A DNA stretch of 5,636 nt, taken from contig JANXVQ010000320.1 in assembly GCA_025351545.1 (NCBI GenBank), positions 1-5,636 of the forward strand, given 5' to 3'. A program made the translations under genes and the position numbers. Shown here in pieces: positions 1-4,871 of the stretch. Under the pieces are notes generated by a model, which was given only the letters and a program-made list of their open reading frames with translations, did not search any database and was not told the origin of the DNA. Source of the DNA: Spirosoma sp. (GTDB lineage: Bacteria > Bacteroidota > Bacteroidia > Cytophagales > Spirosomataceae). Each line of letters starts with the position of its first letter. Positions within the stretch are counted from its first letter, which is position 1.

Positions 1-611
1 TTCTGGGTTATCTGCACACCCGCGATCCGCGCCTGTAACCCCTGCGCCACGTTAGCAACGGGTGTTTGCAGCAGATCGGCGGCTTTAATAGACGCGATGG
101 CTCCGGTCGTTTCAATTTTCCGCTGGGTGCCGTAACCGACTACCACCACTTCTTCCAGCGCTTTCGTGTCGGGGGCAAGTTGAATGGTAAAGGTTGTCTG
201 ACTGCCGACGGTTACTTCCTGAGTCAGATAACCAACAAAACTTATAACCAGTGTAGCCTTATCGGGTACGGCTAGTTGAAACATGCCTTTAGCGTCAGAG
301 ACAGCTCCACGTTGCCGATTAGTCGGATCAGTCCCTTTAAGCAGTACGCTAACGCCCGGAAGCGTTACGCCCTTTTCATCGGTAATGGTCCCCGAAATAA
401 GACGATCATCTGTCCCGCGCCGATCGGCGGTCGATGATTGAGAAGGCTCATTGTTCGCATTAAGTTTCGAGCGTTCAGTGAGGATACCGATGCCAGATAA
501 ATACGATGTCATTTTTTCGGGACTATGTCCGCTCATCTGCCAACCCTTCGCCAACAGAGGGTAGAATAATCCAAAAAAAACGACGCAATACAGTAAAAGT
601 TTTTGTCGCAT
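1..611 (-). CDS. SusC/RagA-family TonB-dependent outer-membrane receptor, N-terminal part
   Basis: Reading the minus strand from the ATG at 609-611 gives 203 residues before the window ends, so only the N-terminal part of a protein usually near 1000 residues is present. Residues 1-22 look like a signal peptide (MRQKLLLYCVVFFGLFYPLL). Residues about 72-147 form a carboxypeptidase-regulatory-like beta-sandwich (ISGTITDEKGVTLPGVSVLLKG, GAVSDAKGMFQL, SFVGYLTQEV). The SusC signature LEEVVVVGYGTQ follows at 152-163, then the start of the plug domain (TTGAIASIKAADL, LQARIAGVQIT). In this family the receptor forms an outer-membrane channel with a SusD-like lipoprotein and takes up oligosaccharides or peptides using TonB energy; a susD partner would be expected beyond the left edge. 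There is no STN domain, so direct FecR/anti-sigma signalling is less likely. Residues 23-70 are an unusual polar, low-conservation linker. The substrate cannot be told from this part. Confidence 0.95.
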   Translation of the reverse strand, partial: MRQKLLLYCVVFFGLFYPLLAKGWQMSGHSPEKMTSYLSGIGILTERSKLNANNEPSQSSTADRRGTDDRLISGTITDEKGVTLPGVSVLLKGTDPTNRQRGAVSDAKGMFQLAVPDKATLVISFVGYLTQEVTVGSQTTFTIQLAPDTKALEEVVVVGYGTQRKIETTGAIASIKAADLLQTPVANVAQGLQARIAGVQITQ

Positions 612-676
612 AATATTCAGATATTTATAGTTTTTATGCCAATTATTCTCGCTCCGGGTGTGGATCAAATGCGAGT

Positions 677-696
677 ATACAAAGGTAATTTTGTAT
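677..696. promoter_or_regulatory. 20-bp dyad (candidate operator) over two divergent -7 boxes
   Basis: ATACAAA (677-683) and its exact reverse complement TTTGTAT (690-696) flank a 6-bp spacer GGTAAT. The dyad contains the minus-strand box TACCTTTG and a plus-strand box TAATTTTG (686-693); the two share their central TA. Part of the symmetry follows from having two overlapping TAnnTTTG boxes, but the arms extend beyond them by ATA/TAT. A regulator or RNA polymerase bound here would affect both divergent genes. That it is an operator is inference. Confidence 0.4.
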
Positions 697-712
697 TATA
701 CAGCGAAAACAA
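680..712 (-). promoter_or_regulatory. Predicted promoter of the susC-like gene
   Basis: On the minus strand TACCTTTG (687 down to 680) matches the Bacteroidota -7 consensus TAnnTTTG exactly. A TTG (712 down to 710) lies 22 nt upstream, inside the 17-23 nt range known for this promoter class. Transcription would begin near 673, leaving a leader of roughly 60 nt. The leader is A/T-rich with no Shine-Dalgarno site, as is usual in the phylum. Seen directly: the motif match; promoter activity is inferred. Confidence 0.6.
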
Positions 713-745
713 TTGGGCTTGCCCATTTTGTTAATCGAAATTTTG
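686..745 (+). promoter_or_regulatory. Alternative promoter elements for the 452-residue regulator-like gene
   Basis: Two candidates exist. TAATTTTG at 686-693 is a perfect TAnnTTTG box, but no TTG is found 17-23 nt upstream; it would leave a leader of about 84 nt. AAATTTTG at 738-745 has one mismatch but has TTG at 713-715, 22 nt upstream, and would leave a leader of about 33 nt. The sequence alone does not decide between them. Confidence 0.35.
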
Positions 746-783
746 GATAATTTAACTTATTAATTAACAGACTTTTATCCTGT

Positions 784-2142
784 ATGGTCACAGAGAATGG
801 ACAACTTGGCAAGGCCGACGTGTTTGCGTTTTTGGAGGTCTGTTGCCAACGCATAAGCGAAACGTATGGCAAACCTGACCGGGACAAGTGGACCAACAGT
901 GATTACGTAAGCCTGAGTTATATACTTTTTAAGCAAACTCGCGTACGGATTAGCCCGAACACGCTGAAACGAATTTTTGGCAAGATCAAAACTGACTCTC
1001 GCTATTACCCCCAGAAAGCCACTCGGGATGCACTGTCTGTTTACATCGGCCATCCAGATTGGGACCATTTTGTGAAGGTCCAGGAATGGGAAGCCCGGCA
1101 CGCCGAGCGGACATCTGATGCCGTTATAGTGGATAAGGAGTTGACAGAACCGTTGATTCTCAGACGTTCCGAACCCCAGTCTTCTCCAAAAAATAAGGCG
1201 CGTAAATGGACGCGGCCGGGGCTACTTGGTAGCGTAATTTTAGCTGCTGCTCTCTTATTTCTGTTTTTACGGCAACGAAGCAACAGCAGCGAATCAGCCC
1301 GGCTTATCTGCCGGAATCCATTAGGCGAAAATCCGCACTCAGCCGTGTTTCAGTTCCAACGCCCAAGGCCTACATCGGCAGAATCAGCTGTTTATACCAT
1401 TCTGTTTGGCGATGGAAAACGGGAACAACTCAATTCGACTGACAGCCTTTACACACATTATTACGAACGACCAGGCCGTTATTTTGCCATTTTGCAACAG
1501 GATGGCGTGAATGTAGATACCTCAACCGTTTATTTACAGACTACAGGCTGGACGGTTACTGCCAACATGATGCACGATACCAGTCGGGTTTACCCAATTG
1601 ATGTGAAGCATTTATTTTCTGACGGACACCGGACAGTTAGTGCTCTTGAAGCTGCCCACGCCGGTATTGACACCAACCGCACGTTTTTTATGGAGTTTAT
1701 CAACAGCCACCCTACCAGGATTGATGGTGATAATTTTGAACTGACAACCCACATAAAGTCCTCTCCCGACAGAGCGGGCGTTCGCTGTTCGCAGGTTGGC
1801 ATTACGGTATGGGGTGAGTCGTCACAACACATGTTTGAAGTGATGAGACCGGGGTGTGCTCACTGGATTTTGATACAGAATTCTGATATCCAAAAAAGCG
1901 GGCAGCGGGATGATTTGAGTTTTATGGGCGCAGATCTGCGGTTGGGCGGGACGTTAACTCTGAGGGTTATCGCCAAACAGGCAGTTATCTTTATCAACAA
2001 TCGACAAGTTTACAAAACGGGCTATACACAGCCCCTGCACCAAATTTATGGTGTCAAAATCCGTTTTGCCGGCGTCGGAACCGTTGATTCCTTTTCGTTG
2101 AAAGATCTAAAAACAGGGTCTATATCCGATGAAAGCTTTTAA
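784..2142 (+). CDS. Transmembrane HTH-like / PKD / concanavalin A-like putative sensor-regulator
   Basis: 452 residues in four parts. Residues 11-97 are helical and resemble a domain I recall from many Bacteroidota proteins: DYVSLSYILFKQT, then ISPNTLKRIFGKIKT (56-70), then LSVYIGHPDWDHF. The middle segment looks like a turn plus recognition helix, so DNA binding is plausible but unproven. A basic stretch (KNKARKWTR, 136-144) precedes a transmembrane helix at 147-162, which fits a cytoplasmic N-terminus. Residues about 185-252 are PKD-like (ILFGDG, then HYYERPGRYFAIL). Residues about 300-442 look like a concanavalin A/LamG-type beta-sandwich related to 3-keto-disaccharide hydrolase domains (FELTTHIKSS, LTLRVIAKQAVIFINNRQVY, VKIRFAGVGTVDSFSLKDL). 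The PKD and lectin-like parts would sit in the periplasm and could bind a glycan. The gene is divergent from susC with a shared promoter region, fitting a one-component membrane regulator. No enzyme active site is evident. Alternative: the N-terminal domain binds protein, not DNA. No Shine-Dalgarno site precedes the ATG. Confidence 0.9.
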   Translation: MVTENGQLGKADVFAFLEVCCQRISETYGKPDRDKWTNSDYVSLSYILFKQTRVRISPNTLKRIFGKIKTDSRYYPQKATRDALSVYIGHPDWDHFVKVQEWEARHAERTSDAVIVDKELTEPLILRRSEPQSSPKNKARKWTRPGLLGSVILAAALLFLFLRQRSNSSESARLICRNPLGENPHSAVFQFQRPRPTSAESAVYTILFGDGKREQLNSTDSLYTHYYERPGRYFAILQQDGVNVDTSTVYLQTTGWTVTANMMHDTSRVYPIDVKHLFSDGHRTVSALEAAHAGIDTNRTFFMEFINSHPTRIDGDNFELTTHIKSSPDRAGVRCSQVGITVWGESSQHMFEVMRPGCAHWILIQNSDIQKSGQRDDLSFMGADLRLGGTLTLRVIAKQAVIFINNRQVYKTGYTQPLHQIYGVKIRFAGVGTVDSFSLKDLKTGSISDESF

Positions 2143-2183
2143 AGTAGCGTACCTATCGAACAGGGCGAACCTTTAAGAAAAAA

Positions 2184-2240
2184 AACGAACTGCAAGAGAC
2201 CTATCCAACTGACAATTGGATAGGTCTTTTGCAGTTCGTT
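2184..2240 (-). terminator. Intrinsic terminator of the thuA-like gene, between convergent genes
   Basis: A 25-bp stem pairs 2184-2208 with 2216-2240 around a 7-nt loop (CTGACAA). The only imperfection is a single G-T pair. On the minus strand it is followed by a run of U residues (the A-run 2178-2185 on plus), so it should end the thuA-like transcript efficiently. On the plus strand no T-run follows, so read-through of the regulator gene is possible, although the hairpin may still slow decay. The base of the stem overlaps the thuA-like stop codon (2239-2241). Confidence 0.85.
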
Positions 2241-3219
2241 ACTCAACAAAGCTCCGCTTGCTGGTGGCGGTTGGGGTTGGGAAATCGGTGGGAATAGGAA
2301 TGTCGACTTTGCCAGTAGCGGCCCACTGAGCGCCCCGCTGCAGGCAGGTGATGAACCCAACGCATTCGACGGAATAATCGATATGGCCCAGGGGAGTATG
2401 AAAAATCCGGCCTTTTCCGTAGTCGATGGTCATCAGCATGGGTTCGTTGCGGTCGGTCCCTTTGTTTTCTTTTGACGAGAAAGCCGTTGCCAGCACAGTC
2501 ATGTTCTCGGCGGGACCGCGCAGGCGGTCATACATCTCGTCTTTTGTATGCATCCAGGTTAGCGGCATGCCTTTTGTAATGGGATGACTAGCTTCCCGAA
2601 CCGTTATCAAAAACTCGTTCTGGGCACCGTGCGATCCGGCGCGTCCGGGTTGGGGGTCTTTAATTAGCTTCCCGTCGTTGTCGTAATACACAAAAGGGCC
2701 GTCTTTTTCGGTGCGATCACCCCAACCACCCAGGCCGATCATTTTGTTGTAGGCGGGCCACAGGGGAAACGAGTTATCGGCCGCATGGACAACGACCAGA
2801 CCACCCCCTTTTTTTATGAATTTTTCAAAATCGGCCTGCGTTTCATCGGACCAGGGCGCGGCATTCCAGCCAAAATTGGAGATTACCAGGTCGTACTTCG
2901 AGAAGTCGGGGTGGAAGCTGGAGTCCGCCCTGGCTTTGGTTAGGGCTTTGGTGTTCCGGACACCCGGAATTTTATATTTTTCAATCAGCGCATCTCCATT
3001 CCAGGTATAATAAGACCGCTTTACATCGACCGAAAACTTACCCGTTTCTTCGAGGTAGCGCTTCATCATAAACGTAATTTTAGGCCATTGTTCGTGGTTG
3101 TTCTGTCCATCTACGATTAACGTTCGAATAACGTTAGCCTTCCCTTTCCGGGGTGATTGGGCCTGAATATTATTGGAGGCAACAACTATCAGTATTAGAA
3201 GAGCGTATAGTGATTTCAT
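2239..3219 (-). CDS. Secreted ThuA-like domain protein (class I glutamine amidotransferase-like fold)
   Basis: 326 residues. Residues 1-21 are a signal peptide ending IQAQ, so the protein is exported, probably to the periplasm. The remainder matches the ThuA/trehalose-utilization family: the first strand and nucleophile-elbow-like region (RTLIVDGQNNHEQWP, 32-46), DLVISNFGWNAAPW (110-123), KKGGGLVVVHAADNSF (136-151), GLGGWGDR (162-169), SHPITKGMPLTWMHTKDEMYDRL (211-233) and GKGRIFHTPLGH (268-279). The family shares the flavodoxin-like glutamine amidotransferase fold but lacks its usual catalytic Cys; in rhizobia ThuA acts with ThuB in trehalose catabolism through 3-keto sugars. Secreted Bacteroidota members are common near sugar-degrading enzymes; the exact reaction is not established here. 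The start ATG (3217-3219) is preceded by an A-rich leader. The gene converges on the regulator-like gene and stops inside the terminator stem. No clear TAnnTTTG promoter was found upstream. Confidence 0.9.
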   Translation of the reverse strand: MKSLYALLILIVVASNNIQAQSPRKGKANVIRTLIVDGQNNHEQWPKITFMMKRYLEETGKFSVDVKRSYYTWNGDALIEKYKIPGVRNTKALTKARADSSFHPDFSKYDLVISNFGWNAAPWSDETQADFEKFIKKGGGLVVVHAADNSFPLWPAYNKMIGLGGWGDRTEKDGPFVYYDNDGKLIKDPQPGRAGSHGAQNEFLITVREASHPITKGMPLTWMHTKDEMYDRLRGPAENMTVLATAFSSKENKGTDRNEPMLMTIDYGKGRIFHTPLGHIDYSVECVGFITCLQRGAQWAATGKVDIPIPTDFPTPTATSKRSFVE

Positions 3220-3430
3220 AAATTTTTGTTTGACGACACTAAGTCATAGCAGCTTTGGGTACGCACCCAGGCGTCATAGTCTTCAAAACAAGTAATGGAT
3301 TGAATCTACTTTAGCTTTATGGAATCAGCCCGCATGCCATTACGTAGAAGAGAATGGGCTTTTTCCCCGACCAGGCAGATACATGGTGGGTTTACTTTAT
3401 GCGACAGATTGAGACAAAAAGGTTATTTAC
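3220..3430. other. Non-coding stretch upstream of the thuA-like gene
   Basis: No convincing gene lies here. The reading frame opening at 3319 (62 codons) is rich in Arg, Gly and Ser, resembles no family I know, and runs through the predicted small-RNA promoter, so I take it as chance. A weak imperfect pairing (AGCCC near 3327 with GGGCT near 3356) is followed by five Ts, but has a large loop and is not called as a terminator. The thuA-like promoter presumably lies in this stretch but shows no consensus boxes. Confidence 0.5.
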
Positions 3431-3460
3431 TTGCTTCTGTGCCTAACTGCGCTATCTTTG
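3431..3460 (+). promoter_or_regulatory. Consensus promoter driving a short transcript
   Basis: TTG (3431-3433), a 19-nt spacer and TATCTTTG (3453-3460) match the Bacteroidota TTG / TAnnTTTG promoter exactly; it is the best promoter match I found in this window. Transcription would start close to 3466. No credible coding start follows before the terminator at 3497-3542. Confidence 0.6.
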
Positions 3461-3465
3461 CATCG

Positions 3466-3542
3466 GTGGGCTCGACTGGTAATCGTGTTCGCGCGTCCCC
3501 TACGTAGTGGTTCTCCGACCAAGCGCGTAGGGGTTTTTTTTT
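3466..3542 (+). ncRNA. Predicted small RNA of about 75 nt (promoter-to-terminator unit)
   Basis: The unit runs from the promoter at 3431-3460 to a strong intrinsic terminator. The predicted RNA would have a short single-stranded 5' part, a small hairpin CGTG-TTCG-CGCG (3484-3495) capped by a UUCG tetraloop, and the terminator hairpin (3497-3533) with its U-tail. It does not match the motifs I know for 6S RNA, SRP RNA (no GGAAG...AGC loop), tmRNA or tRNA. It could be a regulatory sRNA, or an attenuated leader of the doubtful 68-codon ORF downstream. The 5' end is estimated from promoter spacing. Whether it is expressed and what it targets are unknown. Confidence 0.4.
3497..3542 (+). terminator. 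Strong intrinsic terminator
   Basis: CCCCTACG (3497-3504) pairs perfectly with CGTAGGGG (3526-3533). An inner TGGTT/GACCA stem (3508-3512 with 3517-3521) is capped by CTCC, and nine Ts follow (3534-3542). This is a textbook rho-independent terminator on the plus strand. No annotated gene ends just upstream, which is why a short non-coding transcript is proposed. Confidence 0.85.
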
Positions 3543-3578
3543 GGGCGGAGGTGAGATCCCAGGTGACTTTTTGACTAC

Positions 3579-3785
3579 GTGGCACTGGATGAAAAACCGG
3601 ATACCGATTCTGGCGTACAGCGTCAACGGGAGTCAATTCAGTTAGAGAAAGCGTATCAGGTCAAGGAAGGCCGACTGGACGTCCAACAGCTTAATCAGTT
3701 AGAGAAGTTGGTTAAGCAAGTACTGGCAAAGAACCAGGATATGTTACCAGCAATGCCATTCAGAATCCAGTACCAACCGGGGTAA
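3579..3785 (+). CDS. Doubtful small ORF, 68 codons, unknown function
   Basis: The frame opens with GTG after a stop at 3564 and encodes a polar, Gln/Lys-rich, probably helical peptide (residues 17-53 rich in Q, L, E, K) ending MPFRIQYQPG. The 12-bp sequence TCAGTTAGAGAA occurs twice in frame, 57 nt (19 codons) apart (3638-3649 and 3695-3706), each encoding QLEK, which hints at an internal helical repeat. Composition looks more protein-like than that of neighbouring frames. However, there is no ATG start and no ribosome-binding site or promoter of its own; the closest promoter is cut off by the terminator at 3497-3542. It may be a small gene, a decayed C-terminal fragment, or chance. No family recognised. 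Confidence 0.3.
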   Translation: MALDEKPDTDSGVQRQRESIQLEKAYQVKEGRLDVQQLNQLEKLVKQVLAKNQDMLPAMPFRIQYQPG

Positions 3786-3963
3786 CTCACATATATGGGT
3801 GATCGACGGTAGTTAGAACGGAAAAGTGAACCCCGGAATACGATCAGAGTACAAACCTAAAGGCATACGCATATAAATAAAATATAATCAGCAGATCTAA
3901 TAAAAACTAGCCGGGTATCAACAATCAGCTTATAAACCCCATTTCTTAGCATGTACATCTGCC

Positions 3964-4006
3964 CACACGGGAATCTTCTTGCTTGGCACGAGAAGATTCC
4001 CGTGTG
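3964..4006. repeat. Perfect 16-bp inverted repeat without T-tract
   Basis: CACACGGGAATCTTCT (3964-3979) and its exact reverse complement (3991-4006) flank an 11-nt loop TGCTTGGCACG. Neither side is followed by a T-run on the strand that would be transcribed, so it is not a standard intrinsic terminator. It could be an extragenic palindromic (REP-like) element, a protein-binding site, or the end structure of a small non-autonomous element. No second copy is present in this window. Confidence 0.8.
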
Positions 4007-4231
4007 ATACGACCGGAACGATGATTTTCGGCGGAACAAACGTTCAGGAATGGCGCTGGCGGTGCGTTTTTACACAACACGTTTGAAAATACGGCTTCGT
4101 CCAGCAGAAGGCGTACTAGACTATCTATCATCGGAGGACCACCAAAGCGGTTGGAGAAAGCTGATCCCACGACAGTAAGAGCCAACGCCCGGCAAAGGCC
4201 CAAGTAAAGAAAAATGAGCAAAGAAAAAGGC

Positions 4232-4261
4232 TTGCCAGGCAATATTTTAGTAAGATATTTG
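4232..4261 (+). promoter_or_regulatory. Possible promoter of the two-gene small-protein unit
   Basis: TTG (4232-4234), a 19-nt spacer and GATATTTG (4254-4261) match the Bacteroidota promoter with one mismatch in the -7 box. Transcription would start near 4268, about 54 nt before the ATG at 4322. The -7 box lies inside an imperfect hairpin (4237-4248 with 4252-4264, one bulge). Confidence 0.3.
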
Positions 4262-4321
4262 CCTCTAAAGTTTTAATAAACAGTTGGTTTTTAAAACACA
4301 ATCACACCAAACTTGCGGTAA

Positions 4322-4570
4322 ATGAACTTCTTTGTATTCCTGATAGGAATTATCATTGCTTATGTCCTGATCACGAGATACAGCCACGGCAAACAACAGA
4401 AAGAACTACGAAGCCTATACGATATGGCCCTGCGTAGTGGAAATAAATATGAGGCATATGATGCCGCGAAAAGCTATTATACCCATCTGAGGAAGGGTAA
4501 GCTCACTATGTATGATGAACAGGAAATCGTTAGAGACATGATTGCCATGAATCAACTGATCACTTTGTAG
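4322..4570 (+). CDS. Small membrane-anchored protein of unknown function
   Basis: 82 residues. Residues 2-18 (NFFVFLIGIIIAYVLIT) form one hydrophobic helix at the extreme N-terminus, followed by a basic stretch (RYSHGKQQKELR). The positive-inside rule therefore puts the polar, helical remainder in the cytoplasm. The C-terminal part (YDMALRSGNKYEAYDAAK, then DEQEIVRDMIAMNQ) alternates like paired helices, loosely TPR-like. I do not recognise a family. The ATG is preceded by an A-rich leader without a Shine-Dalgarno site, as expected for the phylum. The next small gene starts 50 bp downstream on the same strand with no strong terminator between, so the two are probably co-transcribed. A membrane-tethered adaptor is one possibility, but this is a guess. 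Confidence 0.65.
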   Translation: MNFFVFLIGIIIAYVLITRYSHGKQQKELRSLYDMALRSGNKYEAYDAAKSYYTHLRKGKLTMYDEQEIVRDMIAMNQLITL

Positions 4571-4620
4571 AACGACAAAACCGACCTCAACGTGGGGTTG
4601 TGGAAATAGTAAACACAATT

Positions 4621-4818
4621 ATGGAAAGCGAAAAGCAGAAAGTACAGGACAAAATAAAAAAGTATGACAGTCTGATTGAGTCTTACTATCAACTCATCGA
4701 ACGACATGTTGAACTTGGCGACCCAGACGAGGCCGCAAGCTGGACAAAGTCAACCACTGACGTAATTACGCAGATTAAGGAAAAGCGGGATTTATTAGTG
4801 GCAGAAGTTAATGCCTAG
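4621..4818 (+). CDS. Small helical protein of unknown function
   Basis: 65 residues from the ATG at 4621. An in-frame GTG at 4600 would add seven residues, but the ATG is preferred because the helix starts naturally there and an A-rich leader precedes it. The protein is highly charged and looks like a helical hairpin: helix 1 about residues 2-31 (KQKVQDKIKKYDSLIESYY), a turn at GDPDE (33-37), and helix 2 about 38-62. No signal peptide, membrane segment or cysteines. It lies 50 bp after the membrane-anchored small gene and probably shares its transcript, so the two products may interact. The family is not recognised. The stop is followed within 7 bp by the hairpin at 4825-4871. Confidence 0.6.
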   Translation: MESEKQKVQDKIKKYDSLIESYYQLIERHVELGDPDEAASWTKSTTDVITQIKEKRDLLVAEVNA

Positions 4819-4824
4819 TTAAAT

Positions 4825-4871
4825 TGATTCAAATCCCGTCAGTCCTTAACCAACAGCCGGGATTTGAATCA
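4825..4871. terminator. Hairpin between convergent small gene and dinB
   Basis: TGATTCAAATCCCG (4825-4838) pairs perfectly with CGGGATTTGAATCA (4858-4871) around a 19-nt loop. It lies exactly between two convergent genes, so it may end both transcripts. Neither strand has a good T-run after the stem, making it a weak or non-canonical terminator. The right arm includes the dinB stop codon (4869-4871). Confidence 0.55.

Larger units (their letters stand above)
3786..4321. other. Gene-poor stretch with a palindrome
   Basis: About 536 bp without a credible gene. The left half (about 3855-3925) is very A/T-rich. A perfect 16-bp inverted repeat sits at 3964-4006. Minus-strand frames spanning 3857-4242 run through the palindrome, have no clear start signals and resemble no family I know; a decayed gene remnant cannot be excluded. 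An imperfect hairpin (4237-4264) and a weak promoter lie just before the small gene at 4322. Confidence 0.5.

Noticed and set aside
66..275. Plus-strand 69-codon frame
   Set aside because: It is the shadow of the susC-like gene on the opposite strand.
775..1101. Minus-strand 108-codon frame
   Set aside because: It is antisense to the start of the 452-residue gene, which shows clear domain structure.
3327..3365. Possible terminator AGCCC...GGGCT followed by five Ts
   Set aside because: Only five contiguous base pairs around a loop of more than 20 nt; too weak to call.
3319..3507. Plus-strand 62-codon frame
   Set aside because: It overlaps the consensus promoter and terminator of the predicted small RNA and has non-protein-like composition.
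3466..3533. tRNA, tmRNA or SRP RNA identity for the short transcript
   Set aside because: No cloverleaf or CCA end, no tag-peptide region, and no GGAAG-type SRP loop could be found; GGTTCTCC only superficially resembles a T-loop.
3946..4242. Minus-strand frame of 98 codons with a hydrophobic, signal-peptide-like start
   Set aside because: It runs through the perfect palindrome, ends in an Arg/Ser/Cys-rich tail, has no start signals and resembles no family; most likely chance, though a decayed remnant is possible.
4585..4603. Small hairpin CCTCAAC / GTTGTGG between the two small genes
   Set aside because: Seven pairs with one mismatch and no T-run; could be chance and does not argue against co-transcription.
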